Shown: positions 9,790 through 21,537 of the stretch, piece by piece
Layout of the letters: each line of letters starts with the position of its first letter
How positions within the stretch are numbered: the stretch's first letter is position 1
NCBI GenBank assembly: GCA_029339505.1
Contig: JAQISU010000003.1
Location: 14,597,001 to 14,661,000 of the forward strand
DNA length: 64,000 bases
Direction: 5' to 3'
From: Unio delphinus
Taxonomy: Eukaryota > Mollusca > Bivalvia > Unionida > Unionidae
Position numbers and translations under genes: made by a program
The notes under the pieces: generated by a model
The model's input: the letters and a program-made list of their open reading frames with translations, nothing else
What the model was told of the DNA's origin: nothing
The model's database searches: none

Positions 9790-12290
9790 AAGTGTTGAAT
9801 TTGGAATAAGCATTGAACCTTACAGCTGAATGCTTTGATCATTAAGATTTTATCCCATTTAGAGCGTGGTGGAGGGTCTTTGTGAAGGGTCACTCCGACC
9901 TTTAATCTTCATTTGTTCCATATCAGTGTTAAAACATCAAATGGGCCAGTGTTCCGACTCAATAAAATTGACCGGATATCTTAACACGGGTTTGAGAGAA
10001 CGTCCGATCCCTGTCAAATTATTATATAAAGTAATTTAGTGATTCTGACTGACGAAATAAATTATTGTCTTAGGAACTGCTTATGATTTGCCTGAGCTAC
10101 ATTAAGGTGTACACCTTGGAAATAATGTGAATTTAAAGTGGCAAATTGTTTGATATGAATAGATTCCATATCGTTTATTCAATTTCATGCTAAAGTTGTT
10201 ATGCAGTTTAATTTTAATTGTACAATCATTAGTTCATTGGTGGAATCATAGGGTTATATGACATAAATATGAAAATAATATCCTTTCTTTCTTAGGTCGA
10301 TACGGGTTATCGTTAGTTAATGATAATTACCTGTTATATTTGCTTTGTAATGTTTAAGTTATCTTGTAGGTTAAATGACCTGCGAATTGTATGCAATAGT
10401 TTTCAAACATGTAATAGTATCAGGTAAATTTTCAATAGGAAGCTCACGTGGTAATTTATCACCTGTCGCTGTGAAGCAAGGGGCAAAATAATACCGTAGC
10501 AGATGCCCCTCTACATTGCCTTCATAGACCTGACGAAGGCATTTGACCTGGTCAGTCGGAGTGGACTCTTCAGAATCCTGCAGAAGATTGGCTTCCCTCC
10601 CCCACGTCTACTTGCTGTCATCATGTCATTCCACGAGAACATGCACAGCACAATGTGCTTCAATGGCGCAACATCAGAGGCCTTCCCAGTAATCAGCGGA
10701 GTCAATCAAGGCTGTTTGCTTGCGCCGACGCTCTTCGCCATATTCTTCCCCATGCTTCTCCAGTATGCCTTCAAGGGCTGCAGCGATGGAGTGTACATCC
10801 ATAACAGGGCTGACGGAAATCTGTTCAACATCGCCCGTCTCCGTGCTAAGACTAAAATCACAAAGGTACTCATCCGTGAATTGCTTATGCCGATGATGCA
10901 GCCTTGACATCCCACACGGAAGATGGACTGCAGCAGCTGGTATGCCACCTCTCCAACGCTTGCAAGGAATTTGGACTGACCATCAGCTTGAAGAAAACAA
11001 ACGTCTTGGCGCAAGATGCAGACTCTCCTCCCTCTGTCACCATCGATGGATACAACTTGGAAGTTGTCGAGAACTTCACATACCTCGGGTCCAACATCTC
11101 CAGCTCACTCTCTGTTGATTATGAGGTGAATGGTAGGATTGCCAAGGTAACTGCAGTGATGGCCAGACTTAACCAGAGGGTATGGAACAACTTTATGGAA
11201 CACCGAGAAGACCAAACTGCATGTCTACCAAGCCTGCGTGCTCAGCTCAGTCCTCTACAGCAGCGAAACATGGACCATCTATGCAAGTCACGAGAGAAAA
11301 CTCAACAGCTTCCACCTGAGATGTCTGCGGCGCATTATACACATCAAGTGGCAGGACAAAGTACCGAACACAGAGGTTCTAAAACGCGCCAACATCAACA
11401 GCATGTTCGCCATTCTCAGTGAGAGGCGCCTTCGCTGGCTCGGCCATGTCAAGAGAATGTACCCGGGCCGCATCCCTAAGGACATATTATATGGGGAACT
11501 AGCAGAAGGTACACGACCAACTGGACGTCCACGCCTGCGCTACAAAGACGTTTGCAAGAGGGACATAAAGACGGCCAACATCGATGTCAACAAATGTAAG
11601 ATCATTTCTAATGACCGTCCCATCTGGCGCCTAGCTGTCAAGCAGGGAGTTAGCAAAGCTGAGGATGACAGAAATAGGAAGCATGCCCAAACGAGAGCCA
11701 GAAAGAAGGAACAGCTGACTCTGGAGCTACGCCATCGTCTCACGTAGACGGACGGATGCCAAAAGGATGCCAAAGAGGTAGGCTTTAGGAAGAGACTGGA
11801 TAGCTAGTGTGTTATGAGTAAAGTAAGTGAAGAAAATGTATGCACATCTAGAAAGTGGTACACATAGAGATTTAGGGATAATGTTATCCTTTAAGGAAAC
11901 AGTTTTCCGAGAGAGAGAGAGTGCGACTCGACATTCCGAAGTCGGAAGCCTGTGAAAAAAGAAATGGGACGAGTGGAGACCGGAAACAAAAAGAAAACGG
12001 CTGCGTTAAGTCCAGAAAAAAGAGAAGTTCCGAGTGAAGTCCAAGTAGGACGAGGAAATCGGAATGGAAAAACTCGACGGAATAGGAAACGTTGGAACAT
12101 GGTCGAGAGGAAAGTGATCGTGGACATTGCGCTCTTTTCCCTACTCGTTATGATGATGGAAAATGCCACATTAGACACTGCTATTAAATCCTGTTCATAT
12201 CACTTAAGTTGAATTGAAATTACCACTATTGATTTGTTTGATTAAATTTTTTTTCCCTGTCTAAGAGGACTCGTTTTGCATTATTCTTTT
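9790..12290 (+). repeat. Diverged segmental repeat R1, plus-strand copy (interrupted by LINE 2)
   Basis: Outside the LINE at 10460-11800, this region aligns by eye with the reverse complement of 37640-39330 and 42379-43958. Shared blocks include TCACGTGGTAATTTATC (10445), ATAGGGTTATATGA (about 10247), GATTTTATCMCATT (about 9845), AAACATCAAATGGGCCAGTG (about 9930, with its counterpart in the 39-kb copy), TCTAGAAAGTGGTACA (11847) and a CCTTTAAGGAAACA block (about 11890). Conservation is well short of identity, so this is an old duplication. The 38-kb copies lack the LINE and show the empty site. Open frames at 11891-12212 lie in its GA-rich part and are not convincing genes. Confidence 0.75.
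10460..11800 (+). mobile_element. LINE family 2: truncated reverse transcriptase fragment
   Basis: The plus strand encodes the latter part of a non-LTR retrotransposon polymerase. Motifs in order are AFIDLTKAFDLVSRSGLF (10503 on), SGVNQGCLLAPTLFAIFF, a YADDAALTS catalytic box at about 10885-10910, NFTYLGSNIS (about 11070), then FHLRCLRRIIHIKWQDKVPN and RRLRWLGHVKRM (about 11305-11460) and a basic C terminus ending at 11747. A frameshift falls exactly at the catalytic YADD box and another lies at about 11190-11240, so the copy is inactive. The endonuclease and 5' part are absent. Base composition is much more GC-rich than the flanks. Boundaries are inferred from the point where homology of the flanks to the R1 copies at 38 and 43 kb stops and resumes. 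It resembles elements annotated as endonuclease-reverse transcriptase in many invertebrates (RTE/Jockey-like, clade unresolved). Confidence 0.9.
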
Positions 12291-12429
12291 TTTTTTGCAA
12301 TAATCTTGCCCAATTCTCTGTTGATATTCCATCTTTTCACTCACATCGGGTCATAACATCGAGGAAGGTCATTCTATAGATAACGTAACTAAATCCTCTT
12401 ACTGAGAGGGTGACGTCACAAACAGCGAC

Positions 12430-14400
12430 AAGATGTATGGTTGTATTTATTTTTCGGAACGATGCCTAAATCATGTCTGACAACAGCTATTTACAGAAAG
12501 TATGACCAAAAGATACCTGGCTTAAGATATGTACAGTAATGGTGCCCAAAATTAGCAGCTAGACATCATGCAGGTTCTTTAAAGTGATTACGTTCTTGTG
12601 TTTTTTGTTGTTCCTGGTTGTGTAATTGTCGTTTGTAGTATTATGATCTTATGAAAGGGATCGCTTTTTCTGGTTCTACAGCGGGTTTGCACTGCTCGCG
12701 GTGGATTGATATTTGGCGTGCTAGTCTCACGGCCGAAAGGGTGATTATCCGAAACTTCCCATCAGATCTGCCGGTCTTGCTACCATGGTTTGAATTTGGG
12801 CAAATCTCTTTTTTTTTTTAACTGCATTAGTACTAAATAACCTATAAGTGCTTCTATGCTGTTAAACACCAAACAACACCAATCACCTTTGTCAGTTATG
12901 CTTACATTCATAAAAAGCAATTTGGGTTGTAATGACCTACTTTCTAACTTAGTGTTTATGATGCGTTATGAGTTATGTACCAATGAAGCAGGCGAGATAT
13001 TATTCCTCTATTGGGTGCAGCATGTTGATAAACGTTTGTTCCTATAATATATCTGAGTAATAAACTATTGTTTAGACGAAAGACCTTTTTTATAAAAAAA
13101 AAATGTCAACAATAAGTCGGTACCAAATCATCTTAGTACCATTTGCATTCCACACCGAAAATCATTGAAAGTTGCCTTTAAACTTTACACATACATTGTG
13201 AGATCACAGGAAAGGAGAAAGGTTGAAAGAGAATGATTACTGATAAATATACGGGATAAAAAAATAGAGCAAAATCTTGATCTTTCAACTCTAAACTGTA
13301 CATTATCAGTTTTCATCTTTCGATCCCAAACTATGCAATGGTCTTACTTACAAGTGAGTTATCTCTAATATTAACAATAGGGTAATGTTATACTTAGTAA
13401 TGTTCTACATATGTTTCAATCTTCAGCTGACATGTATTGCTTGGAATGTCCTAAGCACGTGTATCTGAGATTATTGTGTTACGTCACAGATGCCATTATG
13501 GATAGATTAATAACTCAGTTATCACTTTTATGGTGTTTTCCTATCTTTTCCACTTTATCTCCTTCCTTCTTTACGTCTCTATTTTTATATTGCTACCTTA
13601 GAGTTGTTCATCCAGTCCTCGTTTTCGCAAGCATTGATTTATCTTGTTTTCTCTCATTTCATATGTATTCTCTTTTTCTTCGTTTTCTTGTGTGTCTTTC
13701 TGTTTACAGCTTTGCCCTTGTTCGTCATTCTCTTTTCCATCATCGTCCTTTGCCCTTTATTATTCTGATTTATTGTATTCTTTCTTTATTCCCTTTATCT
13801 CATTGTTTGAAATGTTAGTCACTCTCCATCATCGTTTTAATTTTTTTTTAAATTTTTTCCCCATTTTCCCCTCTCCGTTTATTAGTTTTCACATTCTAAT
13901 GTGTTTTTATTGTTTTATTCCTTTCAATTCGTCGTAACATTCAAAAGAGTGGCATATAAGTTGGTTAATAGATCTAGTTAACGAAAATGTGATGTGTCAG
14001 TGAAAACACGACACCTGGACAATGATACAGCCTGTTTATCACCTGCAGTTTTGCCTAAGTACTTTGAGTACATACGCTTTATAATCAAGTATAAATTATG
14101 TGGGTACAAATGGGTCAATACCTTAAAGCTACCAGTGTGCATCGCCTATGTAACTAAGTGAGGATATAGAATAATTTATGTACATATTGAATAGATGCAC
14201 TTTATTTATAACAGACGACGTTATCTGAAATTTCAATCAGTCCCCATTTAATCATTTTTAATGCAACAATAGATATGCTTTTTAGTCAGATTTGTATTCT
14301 GGTTACCAAAATGATGTCGGTATTAGTCCTGCCCAAAATAAGATCGTAAACATCTTCTATTTTTAAATAATTGTCATAAAACTAGCATATGAAAAAGTTC
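12430..14400 (+). repeat. Diverged local repeat, copy U2 (about 2 kb)
   Basis: Anchors shared with the 18.6-20.7 kb copy, in the same order and orientation, are: TTTACAGAAA units (12488), GGTTGAAAGAGAATGATT (13222, against GGTTGGAAAGAGAATGATT at 19730), GTAATGTTATAC (13382 against 19859), TCCTAAGCACGTGTATCTGAGA (13449 against 19973, imperfect), AGTTATCAC (13517), a CT-rich tract (13530-13920) and CTATGTAACTAAGTGAGG (about 14146 against 20560). The CT-rich open frames at 13411-13937 are therefore repeat-derived rather than genes. A hydrophobic 63-codon frame at 12856-13047 is also unsupported. Confidence 0.65.
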
Positions 14401-15010
14401 GACGTTTTTAAAACAAATCATTTAAAACGAGGATTCACTTACAGTCCTCTATATATAAAACTGATTGGGTTTTGTGTGGTTTTAAGTTAATCGGCATAAC
14501 TTATTTAGTGTCAATGCCATTGGTGTAGGGTTGCTTACTTAATGACATACAACTGTAGTTAACCAAGACTGATTCAATGGTAGGAATTGAACCCGCATCC
14601 TTTTTGTTATGAATTAAGCAATTTAACCACTGAGTCCATTCATTGTCTCTAACGACATACAGGAAAGTGCAATGAGACTATTTTACACCAAAATGCTTCC
14701 ATGGGGATATTCAACGTATGATTTCGTTTTGGTCTAGGAATGATCAATTTTCAAGGTCAAACAAATTGCAGTTAAACTGATTTCTGCATTTTGATGAAGA
14801 CCGCACACTAACATTGCGGAAGTATTTAAAAATATAGCTGGTGGAAATATTTAAATAAAATTTCACCCTTCGTACGCATAAATTTTTATTCAATTTAGCC
14901 GTTTTAAATTATATTCGCCTACTTTTAAAAATATCTGTGTCATAACTTGTTAACAATTAAATGCACATATTATTTGTGACCTCCATCAATAGAGATATGT
15001 TATTTATATT
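14401..15010. other. Non-coding stretch with a tRNA-like fragment
   Basis: On the minus strand at about 14567-14645 the sequence reads ACTCAGTGGTTAAATTGC (A-box-like) and then GGGTTCAATTCC (B box) about 30 bases later, resembling a decayed tRNA or SINE head. No intact cloverleaf was derived. The rest is unremarkable. Confidence 0.4.
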
Positions 15011-15331
15011 CAATATAAAACTGAACTTAATGGTAAAGGGGTGGGAACGCATTAGTTGCCAAGGCAATATAAAACTGAACTAAATAGAAAGGGGTGGGAA
15101 CGCATCAGTTGCCAAGGCAATATAAAACTGAACTAAATAGAAAGGGGTGGGAACGCATCAGTTGCCAAGGCAATATAAAACTGAACTAAATAGAAAGGGG
15201 TGGGAACGCATCAGTTGCCAAGGCAATATAAAACTGAACTAAATAGAAAGGGGTGGGAACGCATCAGTTGCCAAGGCAATATAAAACTGAACTAAATAGA
15301 AAGGGGTGGGAACGCATCAGTTGCCAAGGCA
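15011..15331 (+). repeat. 53-bp tandem repeat, 6 copies
   Basis: Units start at 15011, 15065, 15118, 15171, 15224 and 15277 with CAATATAAAACTGAAC and end in GTTGCCAAGG. The first unit is 54 bp and diverged; units two to six are essentially identical, so amplification was recent or the array is being homogenised. Confidence 0.98.
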
Positions 15332-15396
15332 TTATCCAAATGATTCATCATGTAAATCATAAAAGAAAAGTGACAGTCACATTCTTATCAATTACT

Positions 15397-15645
15397 GGGG
15401 GCCCCGAGTGGCCGAGTGGCCGAGTGGTCTAAAGCGCTTCCCGTTACGGATCACTGCCCATCTCGCCTCTGTCTGCGTGTGTTCGAGTCTAAGATTCGGC
15501 TAACGTAGTTATTTGAGAAAGCTTGCCAGTAGCTTTCTCGTGGGTCGGTGGTTCCTTCCGGGGGTTTTCCCGGGTTCTTCCTCCACCAATAATACTGGCC
15601 GCCATGTATCGTGTGCTGAAAAATGGCGTTAAACCTTACTACAAC
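15397..15645 (+). mobile_element. tRNA-derived SINE family B, copy 1
   Basis: A head GGGGCCCCGAGTGGCCGAGTGG (here with an extra GGCCGAGT unit) supplies a Pol III A box; TGTTCGAGTCT near 15480 is the B box. A conserved body follows (AAAGCTTGCCAGTAGC, CTCGTGGGTCGGTGGTTC, TTCTTCCTCCACCA, ACTGGCCGCCAT) and a 3' end GTGCTGAAAAATGGCGTTAAACC. Five more copies lie at 31945, 35036 (minus), 52222, 54354 and 58745. It directly precedes the pseudogene at 15650. Confidence 0.9.
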
Positions 15646-15649
15646 TTAT

Positions 15650-17345
15650 CAATGATTGACCCAAGTGACATGTCTTGTATTTATTCTACACTGAACTTTT
15701 TGCCAGATCAATATAGAAAATATAATGTGACACCGCTGATAATATTTGACAACTGCGTGATGGATGCTCATATTATAATAAGCAACGTGACACAAGGACG
15801 TCCCTTGAAGTCAGTCGTGCTTTAACGTAATGGACTTCACACTGAAGTTGGCTTTCTGTGCTGTATTGGTGGCTGGCTCTTGTCTTCAAGACATGCTTGA
15901 AATGGCATATAGATGGAATGCAGTTATGCACTCTGCTTTTGACGAGATGGTTTTGACTGGAGAAAAATGTTGATGTTGTTTGCAGTGGTAGATCAACTGA
16001 TATCTTACACCGCGTTGTTATAAGAGTTTCTGATACTAAGTAAAGAAGGCATTACATTTGTCCCGTGTATGTCTATCTATCTATCTATCCCTTAGTCTGG
16101 CCGAACGTTGGGGCACATCTGATGAACTGACAACCAGCTTTCTCCATTCCAATCTGTTCTCTGCTACTTTCACTGTGTCACTCAGCTTCAGTCCTGTCCA
16201 TTCTGAGATGTTATCCTCCCATCTTTTCCTCTGTCTGCCTCTCCTTCGCCCTCCCTGCACAGTACCTTGCATGATTGTCTTAGCAAGCCCTGTTGATCGT
16301 GTGACATGTCCGTACCATTTCATTTTGCGCTTTTTCACAATGGTCAATAGCTCTTCATAGGGCCCAATGGCCTGCTTAATTCTGTTTCCCACTTCCTCAT
16401 TCGTGACATGATCTCTATATGTAATGCCAAGCAACCTTCGAAAGCATCTCATTTCAACAGCTTGTATCCTCCTTTCGAGATGCGCTGTGAGGGTCCATGA
16501 CTCACAGGCTTATAGGAATACAGATGCAACCAAGGAGCGCATCAGTCTGATTTTTGACCTGACTGAGGTGTTTCTGTCTTTCCAAACTGTCATCAGCCTT
16601 GCCATTGCTGTTATTGTCGACGCAATCCTGGACAATATTTCTGGTTTCGATCCCTCGTCTGCCACGATGGCTCCTAAGTTCTTGAATCTATTAACTGTTT
16701 CCAGTTTTTAGCCTGTAATCATGATGTCAGTGCTGATGCCACTGGTGTTGTTGGTCATCAATTTGGTCTTCTCTGCACTGATTTCCATACCAAAAGCAGT
16801 AGCTGTCCTGTCCAGTTTTTCCACCAACTGAGCTAGCTCCTCCTCATTTCCAGCAAGGTCATCGATGTCATCAGCAAAGCGCAGAGATTCATTATTATTC
16901 TGCTTCCAATACTAACAGTTCCTTCATGGTCTTCCAGTGCATCTGTCATGATTCTTTCAAGGAAGATGTTGAAGAGAGTAGGTGAAAGCAAACAGTCCTG
17001 TCTGACTCCCACAGTTGTCCTAAACCAATCTCCTATTTGACCGTGTAGGTCACGGCCTCCTAAATCTGCTTCAGTCACGTACGACTTACTCCGTATCTAC
17101 TTTCACGTTCATGTCCAGTGTAGCAATGCGAAATTATACCACACAAATTGTAGATGGAAAGAGGCCAACGTGGCTCTTCAACTTGTGCCAAACAGCTAGT
17201 TGTAGATGCAACTGTAAGACTGATTGTCACACTGCGCGATGCAAATTGCTGCAAATACAATCTTGAATGCTTAACTGTGTTGAATGCTTGTACCAATGCT
17301 CCTCCCGATGTCCGCTATGGAGGAGACAGAAGATGTTGAGGACTG
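15650..17345 (+). pseudogene. Broken Cys-rich-tail gene of a multicopy invertebrate family, split by a LINE
   Basis: Two parts flank the minus-strand LINE at 16062-17105. The 5' part (15650-16045) reads MIDPSDMSCIYSTLNFLPDQ, then VTPLIIFDNC, LKSVV, and in shifted frames LHTEVGFLCCIG, CLQDMLEMAYRWNAVMH and LHRVVIRVSDTK. From memory, this order of phrases matches a large multicopy family found in molluscs, cnidarians and other animals and thought to be mobile-element associated. The 3' part (17106-17345) reads SCRCNCKTDCHTARCK and, after a frameshift, CCKYNLECLTV, matching the Cys-rich C-terminal tail of that family. The stop at 15825 and at least three frameshifts show it is dead. Much of the central region appears missing. 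Family identity is recalled and was not searched. Confidence 0.55.
16062..17105 (-). mobile_element. LINE family 3: reverse transcriptase fragment with (GATA)n tail
   Basis: The minus strand encodes RT motifs: GDWFRTTVGVRQDCLLSPTL (about 17040), NIFLERIMTDALEDHEGTV, a catalytic FADD box reached after a frameshift near 16890, then MRCFRRLLGITYRDHVTNEE (16452 on) and a C-terminal MKWYGHVTRSTGLAKTIMQG with a Gly/Arg-rich linker and RKRWEDNISEWTGL. The 3' end finishes in a short GATA repeat at 16072-16090 on the plus strand (read as TCTA). The 5' end is truncated. At least one in-frame stop (about 16711) and frameshifts make it inactive. It lies between the two halves of the pseudogene and is in reverse orientation to it. 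It is a different family from the LINEs at 7.8 and 10.5 kb. Confidence 0.9.
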
Positions 17346-17979
17346 ACACATTTTGGTACCATTTTCATATATGACTGTTCCAAGTAGTTATATTCAGTGA
17401 ATATTTCAATATTACATGAACCAATAATTACACCATGTCACATCTGTCTTCAATGTTGGTATTTTCACAAGTTTCGTATTACCTATTGATTGTTTTAAAG
17501 TTTCAAGTAAATTTTTATTTTATATTATATTGCCTCACGAGAGTAAACATTAAATGGACGTCTAGTAATGTATATGTGCTTTTGAAAGAGGATCAAAAGC
17601 TGTTACCAAGACTGAATGATGAGTTTTGATATCAATGTTATCTGACAATGTATCTTAAGTGTTATTAAATATAAACAAATTATTAATATGTCTCTTATGT
17701 TTGTTTTATATTACCTTTAAAGCACTTAATGTACCTATAACAGTTTCACTTTTAAAAGTAGCATGATATCAATGCATCAGTGACTACACGCAGAGATGTC
17801 TCCTATTAACTGTTATTTATATACCTACAAAAGGTACATGGCATTATAATGTCAATTTTCAATACGTGCACTAAATATATGTTCCTAAAACTTTAGAATG
17901 AGCTTTTAGTTACCTTGTAGAAATGCACTGCACAAAATAATCTTTATTGTAATTTTGTTAACTTTATCTCATACTTGAG
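17346..17979. other. Non-coding stretch, nothing recognised
   Basis: AT-rich; the 64-codon open frame at 17435-17629 has no recognisable feature. Confidence 0.45.
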
Positions 17980-18560
17980 ACACTATTTCTGGACTGTTGG
18001 TAGAACGGGAGTGAGTCAAAGAGACAGATGTTCTTCTGTTTATTTTCTCTGTCACGTGCTATTTATAATTACGGAATCTTGTCCTAGTTGTCCTACCATG
18101 TCTGGACGCCGAATTAGTTTACGCATATTTGCTTTGTCAACGAAATAATACCTTTACAATGTAAGCTCGACACGAGGAAAGTTATACGGTCTGTTTATTA
18201 CTTTTGCAGTTTTGCATAAATACATTGCGGGAGAGATACATTAGTATAATTGCATACACCTTAAAGTTAATTATTCGATTCTGTGGAGACAGGTCAAGAT
18301 TTAAAAGTAACCCCTATGCATTGCAAATGGAACTAAGTGAGGTTGTATAATAACACATCTAAGCATTATATCAATGCAATATTTAACCATTTATATTTGC
18401 AATCCAAGATGTGTGTACAGTCGAAATTTTCTGTGGTTCATAAATTAAAGTCAGCATTTTTTGTCATGCAATAAAAAGAAGCGTACATTGGTTCTCATTT
18501 CTAATCAAAATAACGAAACTCGTTAATTATTTCAATCTTTAACTCGCCAATGATCGCATA
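17980..18560 (+). repeat. Diverged local repeat, copy U3 (3' part only)
   Basis: The segment GTCTGTTTATTACTTTTGCAG then TTTTGCATAAATACATT (about 18190-18230) matches CCTGTTTATCACCTGCAGTTTTGCCTAAGTAC at about 14031 in part. CACCTTAAAG (18248) and GAACTAAGTGAGGTTGTATAATAAC (18330, imperfect against 14146 and 20560) follow in the same order. Confidence 0.55.
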
Positions 18561-18640
18561 GGTTGAAAGGTTGAAATGGACGTAGATATTTACAGAAACG
18601 ATGCGTACAAGAGGCCTGGTGTAGATAATACTGGCTTGGG

Positions 18641-18742
<102 letters not shown>

Positions 18743-18863
18743 ACATAAACGATGTGCTAAATTATATGGTTTCTTTAAATATCCACAACAAAAAGATATC
18801 GCAGAGGAAACAAAGTAATCACAGTTTCTTGTCATTTGCATGCCGTTGCTGTTATAAAAAGAC

Positions 18864-19020
<157 letters not shown>

Positions 19021-20808
19021 CCTAGACGGTGCTGCATATATGGTCATGAAACTTGATGAGCTGTTTCAGCACCCATGAAAAGACAGTTGTAATTATCTCC
19101 TTTTCTTACTAAACTTTCCAAAACATGTTTTTTTTATCTACATGCTAGTGAAATCGAACAGACAAGATGATCTAAAGCACAAACCTTCCAAGTGTCTATC
19201 AAAAATAGCACACTCTTTAAAATTTGTGTTCATTTCATGGATATGGCACACAGTAACGATTACAATGTAAATGTCCCGAGTCCAGTCTTCGATAGCGGCA
19301 GATGCACTTTTCCGTGGTCAGCAATACCAGTGTCAGAGCAATAATTGTAGACTTTTATAGAATTTTGTCTTAGGCGGAAGTCATTGCGAGGATTGCAGGC
19401 GTGAGATATGGGTTACTATCATAGATCGGTTTGTAGGTGGCATATAATACCACGGAAACTTAGTATGTTCTCTTTACCTAACAAAAACCCACATCCGATG
19501 TCAGTATCAATTTGCGCTTGATATGATTCATTAATTTTGCCAGATGATCATGACCCAAACACACAAGTTTTAAAGTTATCTAATCTTTACTACATCGCTA
19601 TCAGTTACGTTGTACATCGTCCCACCTTTCTTGTTTGTCTCTATCTGTCTATCTGTCTGTCTCGATAGATCGATAAATACCTGCCATGACATTTTGCCAA
19701 AACCTGATTGTATACACGGAGGGGACAGGGTTGGAAAGAGAATGATTCTTGATAGAAATCTACACGCAATGAGAAAAAAAGCAAACTCGTGCTATTTCAA
19801 CCCTAAATCGTACACCTGACTCATTTACAACTGAGTTCTTTCTAATGACAACATTAAGTAATGTTACACCAGCGTGATTAATTATCTATATTTAGCACAA
19901 CTGATTCGTTCTAATGTCCTACGTCAGGTAGAACTGTTTTTCAATAGCTGACATAGGTCGCCAAGACTTTCCTAGGCACGTACACCTGAGAATAATTTGG
20001 TAGGTCATTGACTCGAAATGTTTTATGGGTTAATTAATAATGTAGTTATCACGTATGTAGATATTTTTCATATTCTATCGGTATTTCATTCCTTCCTTCC
20101 TTTCGTTTGCTACCTTAGTTTCATTTTATTATCCTTCATTCTGTCAAACTTTAATTTCCTTCTTTTATCTTTTATCTGCTCTTCTCTCTATTTCTGTATC
20201 TGTATCTCGTCTTCTTATTTACAACTCTGGCCTTTGTCTGTCCCTTACTTAATTTGTTTTCTCTTTCTTCATTTCTGTTTTCCCCTCCCATATTCCTTGC
20301 TTCTTTTCTTCTTAGTGTCTTCCTATTCCTTTTTCTCGAGTCATCGTAAGTTCCAAATCCGAGACAATTTAGTCACATTTAACCATCGCGTGTTTTATGT
20401 GACAATGACATTTGACAGCGCAATGGAAACTCAACACCAGGAAAATGATACTGTTAATTGCTGTTATTTTTACACTACTACTTTCCGTGAGAGATAATAC
20501 ATCAATCATACAATTTTACAATTTTTTTTTTATTTGAACGTAACACTTCTACTTCTTTTATGTAACTAAGTGAGGCTGCATAATAACTTATCTAATATTT
20601 AATAAATGTACTATTTTGGACATTGTATATACCACATTAGCTAATAATTAATCAATACACTATTATTTCCTTTTTATAAAACACTTCGTTAAATGTGTCT
20701 GCAGTCTGAATTTCTGCAGCTTGTTAAAATAAAATAAGTTTCCGTCATGCGATATGCCGTATAGTAGATGTTTGCACATTTAAAATCACATTTATGAAAC
20801 TCATCAAT

Positions 20809-20904
20809 CATTTTGAAACATTTGCTTACCAATCCTCGCTTAAACACAAATTACGACATTTTGAAACATTTGCTTACCAATCCTCGCTTAGACACAAATT
20901 ACGA
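20809..20904 (+). repeat. 48-bp tandem duplication, 2 copies
   Basis: CATTTTGAAACATTTGCTTA... is repeated at 20809 and 20857 with a single A/G difference (TTAAACAC against TTAGACAC). Confidence 0.97.
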
Positions 20905-21443
20905 CACTATACTACAGTGTTTGATCACGAGGTCTTTTTATTATTAACATATTAGTATTTGCATACTACTATTAACATATTAGTATATATTTATTATATC
21001 AATATTTTGTTCAAAATCCTTGCAGATGACAACTGTGTCAAAATTTAGATAAGTAAGTAAAATAAATCAATAAGATAAACTTTACTTTTTAACTTGTGAT
21101 GTTTACCCTTTGAGCGCACGAAACATTACTGAATTGAACCCTTGGTTTTTCTTTATATTCAGAATACTTTAAAACAATGTTCTTATAAATTTATATTTTT
21201 TTTTAAAAAAATAGTCTTATACATGTGGGCAGACATCAGAGGAGGTATAACAATGTTTTTCTCTACTACTACTATAACAGGGTTCATATTTTGTGTTAAG
21301 AATCGAGTCCGACCGAAAATCTGACTGATGTTGGTTGCCTAAAAGCCACCAAAAATATGGAAACCATATCCCAAAAATAATACCGCGAGGATATAAAATT
21401 GTTAATATTATGAAAAAAGAAATAGAAAAAAAATATTTACTTT

Positions 21444-21445
<2 letters not shown>

Positions 21446-21536
<91 letters not shown>
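21446..21536. repeat. (TA)n tract 4
   Basis: About 91 bp of alternating TA. Confidence 0.99.

Positions 21537-21537
<1 letters not shown>

Noticed and set aside
11891..12212. Lys/Arg-rich plus-strand ORF and its antisense partner
   Set aside because: It lies in repeat R1, and the corresponding segments at 38 and 43 kb do not conserve the same frame.
13411..13937. ORFs resembling multi-pass membrane proteins (135 and 97 codons)
   Set aside because: They fall in the CT-rich tract of a diverged repeat that gives similar frames at 4.8 and 20.1 kb; no residues beyond composition are shared.
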